Assembly (NCBI RefSeq): GCF_900112615.1
Contig: NZ_FOMK01000002.1
Span: 372,001-436,000, forward strand
Direction: 5' to 3'
From: Chitinophaga sp. CF118
Lineage (GTDB): Bacteria > Bacteroidota > Bacteroidia > Chitinophagales > Chitinophagaceae
Length of the DNA stretch: 64,000 bases
The notes below the pieces were generated by a model. The model ran no database searches, was not told the origin of the DNA, and saw only the letters and a program-made list of their open reading frames with translations. Every line of letters starts with the position of its first letter. The stretch's first letter is position 1. A program made the position numbers and the translations under genes. Below, piece by piece: positions 1 through 8,325 of the stretch.

Positions 1-396
1 AATTTTTTACAGTTTTTTAATATTGAAGGTGAAATGGTGGTAGCTTCTGCACATCGTAATCCGGACAAGGTAAGAGAGCTGTGTATCACTGCGCAGGAAA
101 AAGGCTTTGGCGTGGTTATTGCCGCTGCGGGTATGGCTGCAGCTTTGCCGGGAGTAGTGTCTGCTTATACTTCTTTACCGGTACTGGGCGTACCTTTGGA
201 AGGTGGCTTACCGGGTGGAATTGATGCACTTTACTCTATTGTACAGATGCCTGCCGGATTGCCGGTTGGAACATTGGCAGTTGGAAAAGCAGGTGCAAGG
301 AATGCCGCTGTATTGGCAGCGCGGATTCTCGCACTGGGTAATCCTGCAATTGCAGCAAAAGTAGAGGCTTTCAAGCAGCAGGGATACAAATTGTAG
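1..396 (+). CDS. purE: PurE, N5-carboxyaminoimidazole ribonucleotide mutase (5' end cut off by window)
   Basis: This is the C-terminal part of PurE, which converts N5-CAIR to CAIR in purine biosynthesis. The frame is open to the first base of the window, so the gene starts outside it and the internal ATG at 34 is not the start. The conserved SAHR motif carrying the catalytic His is present, followed by the VPLEGG loop, the SIVQMP segment and a GKAGARNAA helix, all in family order. The usual AHLPG segment reads AALPG here; that His is not the SAHR catalytic one. A second purine gene, purC, lies about 59 kb away and is not linked. Family assignment is firm; the missing N-terminus cannot be judged. 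Confidence 0.93.
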   Translation, partial: NFLQFFNIEGEMVVASAHRNPDKVRELCITAQEKGFGVVIAAAGMAAALPGVVSAYTSLPVLGVPLEGGLPGGIDALYSIVQMPAGLPVGTLAVGKAGARNAAVLAARILALGNPAIAAKVEAFKQQGYKL

Positions 397-583
397 GGGG
401 CCCTTGTTTGTAGAAATAAGGCAACGAAATCCGGAAACTTCCTGATTGTAGAAAAAGCTCTAACTTACTCCTTCAGGAGTTTCCTCTGTTTAAAAAGAAT
501 GCAGTAAGCCCTGTTTATGGTGTTTCTGCTGATCAACTTTCGGGCAGGGTCTCTAACTTCAAACATTTAAATCTATATAACAA

Positions 584-1555
584 TTGACAGAATCAATCAT
601 CAATTTAGATAGCGTTAACCCCATTGAATTTTTCGGGGTAAATAACGGAAAGTTAGACTTGTTAAAAAAGAAATTCCCATTGCTGAAAATACTCTCCCGT
701 GGCACACAACTGAAGCTTTCAGGTGCTCAGGAAGAAGTGAATGTTGCACAGGAAAAGATCACCCAGATCATCTCCTATCTGGAACGCAATGGTAATCTAA
801 GCGAAGGTTATTTTGAACAGATTTTAGGCGATGAAGAAAAAATAGATAATTTCAAAGAAAATAATTCCAACGAAATACTTGTTTTTGGCCCTAACGGACG
901 TAATGTACGTGCCAGGACTGCCAACCAGAAAAGGATGGTGGCACTGGGTGACAAAAACGATATTGTATTCGCCATTGGCCCCGCTGGTACAGGTAAAACC
1001 TATACAGCAGTGGCACTGGCAGTACGTGCATTGAAAAATAAGGCTGTCAGAAAGATCATCTTAACCCGCCCGGCAGTAGAAGCAGGTGAAAACCTGGGAT
1101 TCCTTCCCGGCGATCTGAAAGAAAAGATTGATCCTTACCTGCGCCCGCTCTACGACGCACTGGACGATATGATCCCTGCTGATAAACTCACCTATTTCAT
1201 GACCAACAGGGTCATCGAAATCGCACCGCTGGCTTATATGCGCGGCCGTACCCTGGATAATGCCTTTATTATCCTGGACGAAGCGCAGAATGCCACCGAT
1301 CTGCAGATGAAGATGTTCCTGACACGTATAGGCTCTTCAGCAAAGGCAATCATTACCGGCGACCTTACACAGATTGATCTTCCAAAGAATATGAAGTCCG
1401 GTCTGGTAAAAGCTACCCGTATTCTGAGAAATGTAGATGGTATCGGTTACCTGGAACTGGATGAAGAAGATGTGGTAAGACACCGCCTTGTAAAAGCTAT
1501 CATCAAAGCATACGATGCTGCTGATGCTGCGGTAAAGGAAAAAGAGGAACGCTAA
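584..1555 (+). CDS. phoH: PhoH family P-loop ATPase
   Basis: A 323-residue PhoH-like cytoplasmic ATPase. Walker A (GPAGTGKT) is at about residues 132-139 and Walker B (FIILDEAQN) at about 228-236. The region before the P-loop resembles the N-terminal nucleic-acid-binding part of PhoH/YbeZ proteins. The start is TTG: an in-frame TAA lies two codons upstream and the next in-frame ATG is only at about codon 118, inside the ATPase domain. The family is linked to RNA metabolism and phosphate stress, but the exact substrate is unknown. The gene stands alone, with purE upstream and a lipoprotein gene downstream. Family is certain, role general. Confidence 0.93.
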   Translation: MTESIINLDSVNPIEFFGVNNGKLDLLKKKFPLLKILSRGTQLKLSGAQEEVNVAQEKITQIISYLERNGNLSEGYFEQILGDEEKIDNFKENNSNEILVFGPNGRNVRARTANQKRMVALGDKNDIVFAIGPAGTGKTYTAVALAVRALKNKAVRKIILTRPAVEAGENLGFLPGDLKEKIDPYLRPLYDALDDMIPADKLTYFMTNRVIEIAPLAYMRGRTLDNAFIILDEAQNATDLQMKMFLTRIGSSAKAIITGDLTQIDLPKNMKSGLVKATRILRNVDGIGYLELDEEDVVRHRLVKAIIKAYDAADAAVKEKEER

Positions 1556-1719
1556 TACAATTAACACTTCATTAACAGTGTTTGTAGTATGTTCACCCTC
1601 CAAAACTGTAAAATTGCTAAAGTATTCCCGTCCTATATCGGTTTACAGTCTGGAAACCAACATTTTTCAAACTAAGGTGTAATTGCTGCGAACTTACAGG
1701 TAACTTCCTACAGCTGCTT

Positions 1720-1750
1720 TTTGTAAATTTCCACTTTCCTCCTATTTTTG
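1720..1750 (+). promoter_or_regulatory. Bacteroidota-type promoter of the DUF4878-like lipoprotein gene
   Basis: TTTG at 1720-1723, a 19-bp spacer and TATTTTTG at 1743-1750 match the Bacteroidota consensus TTTG-N17-23-TAnnTTTG. The ATG follows 14 bp after the -7 box, so the leader would be very short. Confidence 0.6.
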
Positions 1751-1764
1751 TTAATTGTATTATA

Positions 1765-2253
1765 ATGAACAATTGCATGATCAATTATCTGCGCATCCTT
1801 ACCTTGGCGTTATTATTCGGTACTGTACTAAGTGGTTGCAAAAAACATGCTACCCCTCAGGAAGTAGCGCTCAGTTTTATGCATGCTATACAGGAATCGA
1901 ACTTTGACCTTGCCAGGGATTACGCCACCAAGGAATCGCAACAGGTAATACAGCTATATTCCTTTTTTGATGCCCGCCGGAACAATACCGAACGGGATAA
2001 GATTAAAAAAGCAGGAATAGAAGTGATAGATACTGAGGAAAATGGTGATAAAGCGACAGTTACCGTGCTGAATTCTTCTTCCAAACAAAAAGAAAGACTT
2101 CAGCTGGTAAAGGAAAACGGACAGTGGAAGATCTCCCTGACATTCGAAAGTATTATTCCGAACTATATGCCGCCAGCCACGTCATTAGACTCCAGCAGTA
2201 CGATTTTACAGCAGGATTCTATAGTACCGGCCGCACCAGTACCGGAAAAATAA
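1765..2253 (+). CDS. DUF4878-like lipoprotein
   Basis: A 162-residue exported lipoprotein. A hydrophobic signal segment ends in the lipobox LSGC at about residues 22-25, so the mature protein should be anchored by a diacylglyceryl Cys. The following region (ATPQEVALSFMHAIQESNFD, then paired beta-strands with a QWKI segment) resembles DUF4878, a small NTF2-like fold common in Bacteroidota lipoproteins. The C-terminus is a Ser/Pro-rich tail. ATG 1765 is preferred because a good promoter lies just upstream; a second ATG four codons later is possible. No enzymatic function can be assigned; a periplasmic binding or stabilising role is only a guess. Confidence 0.8.
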   Translation: MNNCMINYLRILTLALLFGTVLSGCKKHATPQEVALSFMHAIQESNFDLARDYATKESQQVIQLYSFFDARRNNTERDKIKKAGIEVIDTEENGDKATVTVLNSSSKQKERLQLVKENGQWKISLTFESIIPNYMPPATSLDSSSTILQQDSIVPAAPVPEK

Positions 2254-2467
2254 CCTGCATTTCCATATAATTTGCCAGCTATTACGGATTTACAATTCTG
2301 TTCCTTATTTTTGCCACGCACCAGCTAAAAGTTATAATTCCACATTACTTACAGTAAATCAGTTGCCACGGTCAAATGAAAACGACTTCGTGACTTCCTT
2401 TCTGTCTGAGTAATGCATAACAATTAACCGGAAGCACCAAAATAATATAAACGAAAAAAAATAGAAG

Positions 2468-3010
2468 ATGACGACGAATAATCCCTGGCACAGCGTCAGC
2501 ACAGGAAAAGAGGCTCCAAAGGTTGTGAATGCAATCATTGAAATACCTAAAGGTAGCCGTGCCAAATATGAGCTGGATAAAGAAAGTGGTCTGTTGAAAC
2601 TTGACAGGGTACTGTATTCATCTGTGTATTATCCTGCCAACTACGGGTTTATACCAAAAACTTATTGTGATGATGATGATCCACTGGACATTCTCGTACT
2701 TTCACAGGTAGACGTGGTACCTATGTGTATCATGGAAGCTAAAGTGATTGGTGTAATGCGTATGATTGATGGCGGTGAAGCTGATGATAAGATCATCGCT
2801 GTGGCTGCTAACGATATGAGTGTAAACCATATCAATGATATCAGCGAGTTACCTCCGCATTTCACAGCTGAAATGCGTCACTTCTTTGAAGAATACAAGA
2901 GACTGGAACACAAAAAAGTGGAAGTAGCTGAATTCGAGAATAAAGACGTAGCTGAAAGGATTGTCCTGGAAAGCATCGATGGCTATAACAAGAAATTCGG
3001 AAATCAATAA
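2468..3010 (+). CDS. ppa: Soluble inorganic pyrophosphatase (family I)
   Basis: A 180-residue family I pyrophosphatase that hydrolyses PPi to phosphate and pulls biosynthetic reactions forward. The signature [11 protein letters not shown] carries the metal-binding aspartates, and the [12 protein letters not shown] and YPANYGFIP segments of the active site are intact. Length is normal for the bacterial enzyme. The gene is monocistronic: it follows a 200-bp spacer and is closed by a hairpin terminator just after its stop. A TAnnTTTG-like box (2306-2313) lies far upstream and may or may not belong to it. Assignment is secure. Confidence 0.96.
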   Translation: MTTNNPWHSVSTGKEAPKVVNAIIEIPKGSRAKYELDKESGLLKLDRVLYSSVYYPANYGFIPKTYCDDDDPLDILVLSQVDVVPMCIMEAKVIGVMRMIDGGEADDKIIAVAANDMSVNHINDISELPPHFTAEMRHFFEEYKRLEHKKVEVAEFENKDVAERIVLESIDGYNKKFGNQ

Positions 3011-3016
3011 ACAAAT

Positions 3017-3054
3017 GAGGGTGCATCATACTTTTGATGTACCCTCGTTTTATT
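3017..3054 (+). terminator. Rho-independent terminator of ppa
   Basis: A 12-bp stem with one G-T wobble (GAGGGTGCATCA / TGATGTACCCTC), a six-base loop and a following T-rich run (GTTTTATT), placed six bases after the ppa stop. Confidence 0.8.
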
Positions 3055-3134
3055 CAAATCCCTGACGGGGATATGCAGTCATTTAACCAATTCTCCCGCC
3101 CTTTATTTAGTTTGGATAATCCCCTGAGCGCTCC

Positions 3135-3914
3135 TCAAAAATATCTTTTAATTATTCTCAGCTGATGTGTTCTTAACCCCGTATCCGCATTAATAATACC
3201 CTGATTATCAATTGGATCAACTCTCACTTTACCGGATGCATGTATAATCTCATGATCATTCAATAGTATGCCCACATGGGTAATCCGTCCTTCAGCATTA
3301 TCGAAGAAAGCAAGGTCTCCGGTTTGTACTTCCTGTAAAAAATCCACCGTTTCACCTTGTGTAGCCTGTTGATAGGCATCCCTTAGCAGTGGTATTCCAA
3401 GCGTTTTAAATACTGTTTGTGTAAATCCGGAGCAATCGGCTCCAAATACTGACTTTCCTCCCCATAGATAAGGTGTGTTCAGGAAGAGGAAAGCCTTTTC
3501 CAGCAGATCTTTTTTGTCCACTTTAGAGCCATTCCCCGGGCACTCTTTTAATGTTCCCTCAAATTTTACTGGTATATTATTTCCCCAGATTGTTACTGGT
3601 TCAACTACTTGCTTTACGATGCAGCCAAATGGTACATGCATTGTTTTTTCATTTATCTTTACAGTATTCACCCAACTGGCAGTGTAATGTGTATATGGTG
3701 CCAGGAACAATTTTTCATCAATGATTTCCAAATGATTAAAAGTACCCCACCCCTCATACCCATCAAACTGGCATTTTACCTTAACCCAGCCGTCTGATCC
3801 GGTAACGATAATTTCAACATTTTCTCCCCATAAAACCTGGGAGATCATTTCGCTTCTATGTGCTGGCTCTGCCCGTAATGGCATTATAGGCACAACAGTA
3901 ATAGCATATGGCAT
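3135..3914 (-). CDS. SH3-like / NlpC-P60 cysteine peptidase
   Basis: A 259-residue cell-wall-type peptidase. Residues 1-130 look like one or two SH3b domains; about 135-259 form an NlpC/P60 domain. The catalytic triad is visible: Cys161 in GADCSGF, His213 in THVGILL and His225 in IIHASG. Family members cut gamma-D-Glu-diaminopimelate or related stem-peptide bonds. There is no signal peptide, so it may act in the cytoplasm on recycled muropeptides, as described for YkfC-like enzymes. It is transcribed away from the neighbouring sigma-factor locus. Domain assignment is firm, the substrate inferred. Confidence 0.92.
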   Translation of the reverse strand: MPYAITVVPIMPLRAEPAHRSEMISQVLWGENVEIIVTGSDGWVKVKCQFDGYEGWGTFNHLEIIDEKLFLAPYTHYTASWVNTVKINEKTMHVPFGCIVKQVVEPVTIWGNNIPVKFEGTLKECPGNGSKVDKKDLLEKAFLFLNTPYLWGGKSVFGADCSGFTQTVFKTLGIPLLRDAYQQATQGETVDFLQEVQTGDLAFFDNAEGRITHVGILLNDHEIIHASGKVRVDPIDNQGIINADTGLRTHQLRIIKRYF

Positions 3915-3954
3915 ATTAATTGTCTAAATTAATCATATATTCAAAGAGATAACC

Positions 3955-3969
3955 GAACCTTTTAGGTTC
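3955..3969. promoter_or_regulatory. Small inverted repeat in the divergent promoter region
   Basis: GAACCT-TTT-AGGTTC lies between the divergent NlpC/P60 and sigma-like genes, 25 bp before the latter. It could be an operator; nothing else identifies its ligand. Confidence 0.3.
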
Positions 3970-3993
3970 TTATATGTAAATATAAGTAACACT

Positions 3994-4569
3994 ATGCTTC
4001 AGCAGTTAACTAATTTATCTGATAAAGAATTGATTTCCCGGGCAAGAAAGCTGAGAGATCTGGAGGCCGAAGGAGTACTATTTGAAAGGTATAGCCATCT
4101 GTTAGTGGCTATTTCCATGCCTTATCTGAATAATGGTCCCGGTACCACACCTGAGGAAATGTATCCGGTTATTTTACAGCGCCTTAGTAACAGTATTAAA
4201 ACACAAACTATACCCAAGACCAGCGAATGGATTCATTATACCGTTAAGGCCCTGAATAATAAATCAGAAAGGAACTCTCCCTTTTTCCCTTCCAGCGAAT
4301 CAAGAGAAGTACAACAGGTAGAAAACAGCGTAGAAAAAGCTGGCAATAATTTATTGGAACAGCAACAACTGGTTATCAAAATACGACATTTTTTTAGTCA
4401 GCTGGATGCCGATGAAAAATATTTCCTGCAACAGTTTTATACAGAGCAAAAATCTTTTGCTGAACTGGCTGCTGCAAAAGAGTGCCCTGTTGAAAAAGTG
4501 AGACAGAAACTCAGAGAGGGTAAACAGAAAATAGCTTCTTTAATGATGACTCAAACAGATGGAAAATAA
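3994..4569 (+). CDS. Degenerate ECF-like sigma factor
   Basis: A 191-residue protein with the layout of a short sigma-70 family factor, related to the gene starting at 5914 (both begin with an xELxxR motif, then ILFxRY/VLFERY). The region 2 helix that normally reads like DARDSVQQIF is replaced by a divergent TTPEEMYPVILQ stretch, so core or -10 binding may be altered. Region 4 is recognisable near the C-terminus (DEKYFLQQFYTEQKSFAELA, then KVRQKLREGKQKI, an HTH-like pair of helices). Its end overlaps the downstream zinc-finger anti-sigma gene by 11 bp, the usual coupling of such pairs. Whether it still initiates transcription is unclear. Confidence 0.7.
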   Translation: MLQQLTNLSDKELISRARKLRDLEAEGVLFERYSHLLVAISMPYLNNGPGTTPEEMYPVILQRLSNSIKTQTIPKTSEWIHYTVKALNNKSERNSPFFPSSESREVQQVENSVEKAGNNLLEQQQLVIKIRHFFSQLDADEKYFLQQFYTEQKSFAELAAAKECPVEKVRQKLREGKQKIASLMMTQTDGK

Positions 4570-5650
4570 TTTGGAAAACAGCAACAAGATATTAAAGACT
4601 TTCAGCACTATCCGTTGTCTGAACAGAGATCAGCTGCCCAGATATCTGGATGGCAGGTTAACAGATGTGGAGAAACACCTGGTGGAACAGCACCTGGTGG
4701 ACTGTGACCTCTGTTATGATGCTTTACATGTACTCCAGCAACCTCAATACAGGGATAAATATCAATCACTGTCAGTAAGTATTCAGCAGTACATCCGCAA
4801 CAGTATTAAGCAGGTTTCGCATATACAGAAAGCCGAACGTTACCAACGGAAAGAACAGAAAAAAGAAAGTCTTTTAATATACTTCTGGATAGTAGCAGCT
4901 ATCGCAATATTTGCAGGTGGTATTTACCTGGTTCAACAAGGTAACAGATTCAGATCCCTCTCATCAAAACCATTGGCAAGTTCAGGTAGTGTCCCTACCA
5001 TTCAGGCTTCCAATCGTGAAGAGGTGAAACAACAATCAGTAAGTTCTCTACCTGTTCCCAGACCGGATACAGCAGTTGGACAGGCGGGCATTGTTACACC
5101 ATCTCCTGTACCGGTTAAAGAAAGCAGTGTGAAACCTGTTGTTAAAAAAGATACATTAAAAGCAGCCCCCGTAGTATCGAAACCCGAAGTAAAAACAGAT
5201 GATACGACTGTAAAGAAGCCTGTGGTACCAGTAAAACCTCCTGAAGATAAAGAGGAGAAAAAAGCAACACCCGTTGTGGTACAGAAAGATTCTCCACGGG
5301 TAGTGAAAGAGAAAAAAGCAGATACACCGGAAGCAAAAATAGTCCCTAAAGACACTCATAAAGATGACGATGATAAAAAGCCGGCTCCTTCTGCTCCTAC
5401 CAGCACAGATGAATTTCTATATAAGGCAGCTATGGTGTATCATCAGCAGGGAGATCTGAATGAAGCTATTTCCCGCTATAAACATCTTTCTACAAGTAAC
5501 AGCAAATATGGAGAATTGGCCCGTTACCAGCTGGCTGTATGTTATCGCAGTAAAGGACAAACGGGTAAAGCACGCCGTATGTTTAAAGAAGTAGTGAATA
5601 TGGGCGGTAGCATGAAAGATAAAGCACAGGCAGCACTGGATAATTTATAA
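4559..5650 (+). CDS. Membrane anti-sigma-like protein with zinc-finger head and TPR tail
   Basis: A 363-residue single-pass membrane protein. The cytoplasmic head holds a zf-HC2-type motif (EQHLVDCDLCYDAL), the HxxxCxxC signature of anti-sigma factors. A transmembrane segment follows at about residues 105-125, then a long Pro/Lys/Val-rich periplasmic linker (about 140-280), then TPR-like helices (EFLYKAAMVYHQQGDLNEAI onward). The overlap with the sigma-like gene argues for a functional pair. The extended linker could cross part of the periplasm so that the TPR end senses an envelope partner; this is inference. The downstream pair lacks the linker and TPR. Confidence 0.8.
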   Translation: MENNLENSNKILKTFSTIRCLNRDQLPRYLDGRLTDVEKHLVEQHLVDCDLCYDALHVLQQPQYRDKYQSLSVSIQQYIRNSIKQVSHIQKAERYQRKEQKKESLLIYFWIVAAIAIFAGGIYLVQQGNRFRSLSSKPLASSGSVPTIQASNREEVKQQSVSSLPVPRPDTAVGQAGIVTPSPVPVKESSVKPVVKKDTLKAAPVVSKPEVKTDDTTVKKPVVPVKPPEDKEEKKATPVVVQKDSPRVVKEKKADTPEAKIVPKDTHKDDDDKKPAPSAPTSTDEFLYKAAMVYHQQGDLNEAISRYKHLSTSNSKYGELARYQLAVCYRSKGQTGKARRMFKEVVNMGGSMKDKAQAALDNL

Positions 5651-5687
5651 AATACCATTACAGTTCGGACTGCCTTTAGCCATTTGG

Positions 5688-5737
5688 CATACGCTTGATA
5701 CTGTCCAATACATATTCTGATGTCCATACGCTTGATA
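5688..5737. repeat. 13-bp direct repeat with inverted flanks
   Basis: CATACGCTTGATA occurs at 5688-5700 and 5725-5737. The first copy is flanked by TGGCAT...TGTCCA and the second by TGTCCA...ATGCCA, so the core is direct while the outer ends are inverted. It lies in the 263-bp gap before the second sigma gene; possible operator or decayed repeat. Confidence 0.4.
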
Positions 5738-5913
5738 ATGCCAGATAAAATTAATCCCAAATGAGTACAGCCCACAATTGCCCATCTGAATCCAAAACAA
5801 TTGCTCCGAACAAGAACGATAAAAAAAAGCTCCTTTAGCCGGCCTCACCCCTTCATTTTTATGGAATTAAATCATTCCTGCATCTATATATTATAAGTTT
5901 TTATCTTTATACC

Positions 5914-6480
5914 GTGAATTATAAAAACAGCCAGGAATTAACAGACGAAGAATTGTTACAACGGTACAGAGCCGGTGAAGATAGCAATTGGATTGGCATC
6001 CTGTTCGACAGATATGCCATACTCCTGTTGGGTATGTGTATGAAGTACCTTAAAAATGAGGAAGATGCCAGGGATAGTGTACAACAGATCTTTTTAAAAG
6101 TGCTGGCAGAAGTAAACAAGCACCAGGTCCAATTCTTCCGTGCCTGGATTTACATGGTGGCAAAAAACCACTGCCTGATGCAGTTAAGGCACAAGCAGCA
6201 GATCCGTCAGGAGGAAGTGAATGAAAATCTCCTGAACAGTCCTGCAGGTGAGGAAGAGGATAAGGCAAAATTCGTAGAAAAGGATAACTTGCTGGAAAAT
6301 ATGCAGCATGCGCTGGAACAATTGAATCCTGAACAGCGGGTGTGCGTAAAACTGTTTTATCTGCAAAAAGTATCCTACCAGGATATTGCAGCACAAACAG
6401 GTTATACTTTATTGCAGGTGAAGAGTTATATACAGAATGGAAAGCGGAACCTGAAACTCTTATTAAGCAAACACGGATAG
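5914..6480 (+). CDS. ECF-type RNA polymerase sigma factor
   Basis: A 188-residue sigma-70 family factor of extracytoplasmic-function size. Region 2 is intact (LFDRYAILLLGMCMKYLKNE, then EDARDSVQQIF), and region 4 carries QRVCVKLFYLQKVSYQDIAA followed by the recognition helix. It starts with GTG; no ATG lies close upstream in frame. The next gene, only about 20 bp downstream, encodes a zinc-finger anti-sigma, so the two form an operon. It looks like the functional paralogue of the degenerate factor at 3994, suggesting a local duplication. Regulon unknown. Confidence 0.88.
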   Translation: MNYKNSQELTDEELLQRYRAGEDSNWIGILFDRYAILLLGMCMKYLKNEEDARDSVQQIFLKVLAEVNKHQVQFFRAWIYMVAKNHCLMQLRHKQQIRQEEVNENLLNSPAGEEEDKAKFVEKDNLLENMQHALEQLNPEQRVCVKLFYLQKVSYQDIAAQTGYTLLQVKSYIQNGKRNLKLLLSKHG

Positions 6481-6500
6481 ATCCGGTGAAGAATATTATT

Positions 6501-6866
6501 ATGGACGACTTTATGAAGGAAGAATATAACGACCTTTTCACAACTACACAATGTCCTGCACAGCAAGAGCTGCTGGACTATGTGCAGGGCCGGCTATCGC
6601 CGGAAAAGCAGCATGAAGTGGAACTTCATCTGGCTGATTGTGAATTGTGCAGTGAAGCTGTGGAGGGATTGGCTGCGTTCAGGCAGAAAGAACAAATCCC
6701 CGGAATGTTAAAGCAGATGAAAAAGCAAGTGCTTCGTAAGCTGCGTACACGTAAGCGCAGGAAAGATCAGGTAGCTTACTTCACACAACTGGCTATTATA
6801 GCCCTTGTGATCCTGTTCATTTTACTCGCTGCTTTCTGGACATATCATTTTATGACACATAAATAG
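6501..6866 (+). CDS. Short zinc-finger anti-sigma membrane protein
   Basis: About 121 residues from the ATG chosen here; a GTG at 6486 would add five. Longer upstream starts would run through the sigma gene in another frame and are rejected. The N-terminal half holds the zf-HC2 motif (LHLADCELCSEAV), and a hydrophobic helix near the C-terminus (LAIIALVILFILLAAFW) anchors it, leaving almost no periplasmic part. It therefore resembles the head and anchor of the 4559 protein without its sensor tail. Presumed to hold the upstream sigma factor at the membrane; how release is triggered is not evident. Confidence 0.82.
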   Translation: MDDFMKEEYNDLFTTTQCPAQQELLDYVQGRLSPEKQHEVELHLADCELCSEAVEGLAAFRQKEQIPGMLKQMKKQVLRKLRTRKRRKDQVAYFTQLAIIALVILFILLAAFWTYHFMTHK

Positions 6867-6874
6867 TAGCAGTA

Positions 6875-6924
6875 CAATAATAAATAAGCCGGCTCATTTG
6901 ATTGAGCCGGCTTATTTATTATTG
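6875..6924. terminator. Bidirectional terminator, perfect 22-bp stem
   Basis: A perfect 22-bp inverted repeat with a six-base loop (TTTGAT) and A/T-rich outer arms sits between the convergent anti-sigma gene and the TPR gene, and should terminate on both strands. Confidence 0.88.
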
Positions 6925-6939
6925 TAAGTGAGTTGGATC

Positions 6940-8193
6940 TTATTTCAGATTATCCAGTTTCTTCTTAACAGCTTCTACTTTATCAGTCTGGTTCTTGATA
7001 GCGTAGATTTTCTGTAGAGCATACAAACAGCTCTCGTAAGTTTGTTTGTCGCTTGGTTCTAAGCTGGCTGCTTTTGCTGTGAAGTTCTCATCTGCTTTCT
7101 CAAAGAAAGGCAGTGCAGTATTCATCAGGCCTTCTACTTTAGTTTGCAGTTCTTTCGCTTTAGGAGAGCTCTGTTGTTTGCTGTCCATGCCATTCAGTTC
7201 CTTGTTGAAACCTACTGCACGGTTAAAGTACAATGCACCTAACTGGAAGTTAGCAGTAGCATCATCAGCTTTCAGTTCAATTGCTTTTTTATAAGCACCT
7301 TCTGCTTTGCCCATCAACTCATCATAGTTCGCTGGTTTTGGAGCATCTTCATTTTTCTCAGTGTGAGGATTAGCCAGGTTATCTACACGGATACCATAGT
7401 CTAATACTGTCTGGAAATCATTAGGATTTTCCTGTACCTTCTTTTCAAGCATAGTCAGTAATTCTGAAGTTTTACCGGTTTTGGAGTAATAGATCATCTC
7501 CATATCGTTAAAACGCTTGTCCTTAGGGAACATTTTCTTACCGTCTTCGATAGCTTTCAGCCAGTTTGCATTATCACCTTTCTCTTCGTAAGCCTGAGCC
7601 AGGATTACAAACAGTGCAGGTTCACCTTTAAATTGCAGATCTGCTGCTTTCTTGAGGTAAGTGATAGCATCATCTTTCTTACCGGCCATATTTGCAGCAT
7701 AGCCAGCATAAAAGGTCATAGAAGTATCTGTTGGAATAGTACCACCCAGGTTCTTTCCATTGTAAAATTCAGCAATTGAAAATGCTTCAGAGAAGTGTCC
7801 GTAAGCAGAATCCCATTTCTGGTCATTCAGGTTACCATAACCAACGTTACCTACTGTAGCGTAGAGGTTGAACATACCACGGTTCAATTCCAGTAATGCT
7901 TCAGGCAGTTTAGGATTAATTTCAAGCGCTTTTTTGTACGCCTGGAATGCTTCCATTGCCTCAGCAGAATTCTTATCCTTAGTGGCAGAAGCTTCAAATA
8001 CCTTACCTTTTACGTACCAGGTCTTAGCCTCATTCTTAGTCTTTTCATTCTCCAAAGCGGCCTGGATATCGGCCTTTGCTTTAACCAGATCGTTACTTTT
8101 CACTGCCTCATCTGCACTGTTTACCTTCGCTCTCTGCGCCATAGCGGACACACCCACACTGCAAAAGATAAAAGAAACCAATAGTTTTTTCAT
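6940..8193 (-). CDS. Secreted tetratricopeptide repeat protein
   Basis: About 417 residues from the ATG that opens a clear signal peptide (MKKLLVSFIFCSVGVSAMAQ); an upstream ATG would add ten non-signal residues. The mature protein is helical with TPR-like pairs (WYVKGKVFEASA, then AFQAYKKALEINPKLPEAL, a later AYKKAIELKADDATANFQLG and others). TPR arrays bind partner proteins; no catalytic motif is seen. It is rich in Lys and Ala with few Cys. It lies directly downstream of gyrA on the same strand, with a 130-bp gap, so it may have its own promoter. Likely periplasmic scaffold; function unknown. Confidence 0.85.
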   Translation of the reverse strand: MKKLLVSFIFCSVGVSAMAQRAKVNSADEAVKSNDLVKAKADIQAALENEKTKNEAKTWYVKGKVFEASATKDKNSAEAMEAFQAYKKALEINPKLPEALLELNRGMFNLYATVGNVGYGNLNDQKWDSAYGHFSEAFSIAEFYNGKNLGGTIPTDTSMTFYAGYAANMAGKKDDAITYLKKAADLQFKGEPALFVILAQAYEEKGDNANWLKAIEDGKKMFPKDKRFNDMEMIYYSKTGKTSELLTMLEKKVQENPNDFQTVLDYGIRVDNLANPHTEKNEDAPKPANYDELMGKAEGAYKKAIELKADDATANFQLGALYFNRAVGFNKELNGMDSKQQSSPKAKELQTKVEGLMNTALPFFEKADENFTAKAASLEPSDKQTYESCLYALQKIYAIKNQTDKVEAVKKKLDNLK

Positions 8194-8325
8194 GAGCTCA
8201 ATATTTTTTTGTTTGCTATTCAATTGATGTTAGATGTTTCCGTGTTTATTACAGACATAATAAATACAATCAACCAACTGTTCACCATTAGTTGACATAG
8301 GTAGTTTAACGTATTTTTTAATTAT

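Noticed and set aside
6342..6500. Longer N-terminus for the short anti-sigma protein
   Set aside because: This would overlap the sigma gene in another frame and adds sequence unlike zinc-finger anti-sigma proteins.
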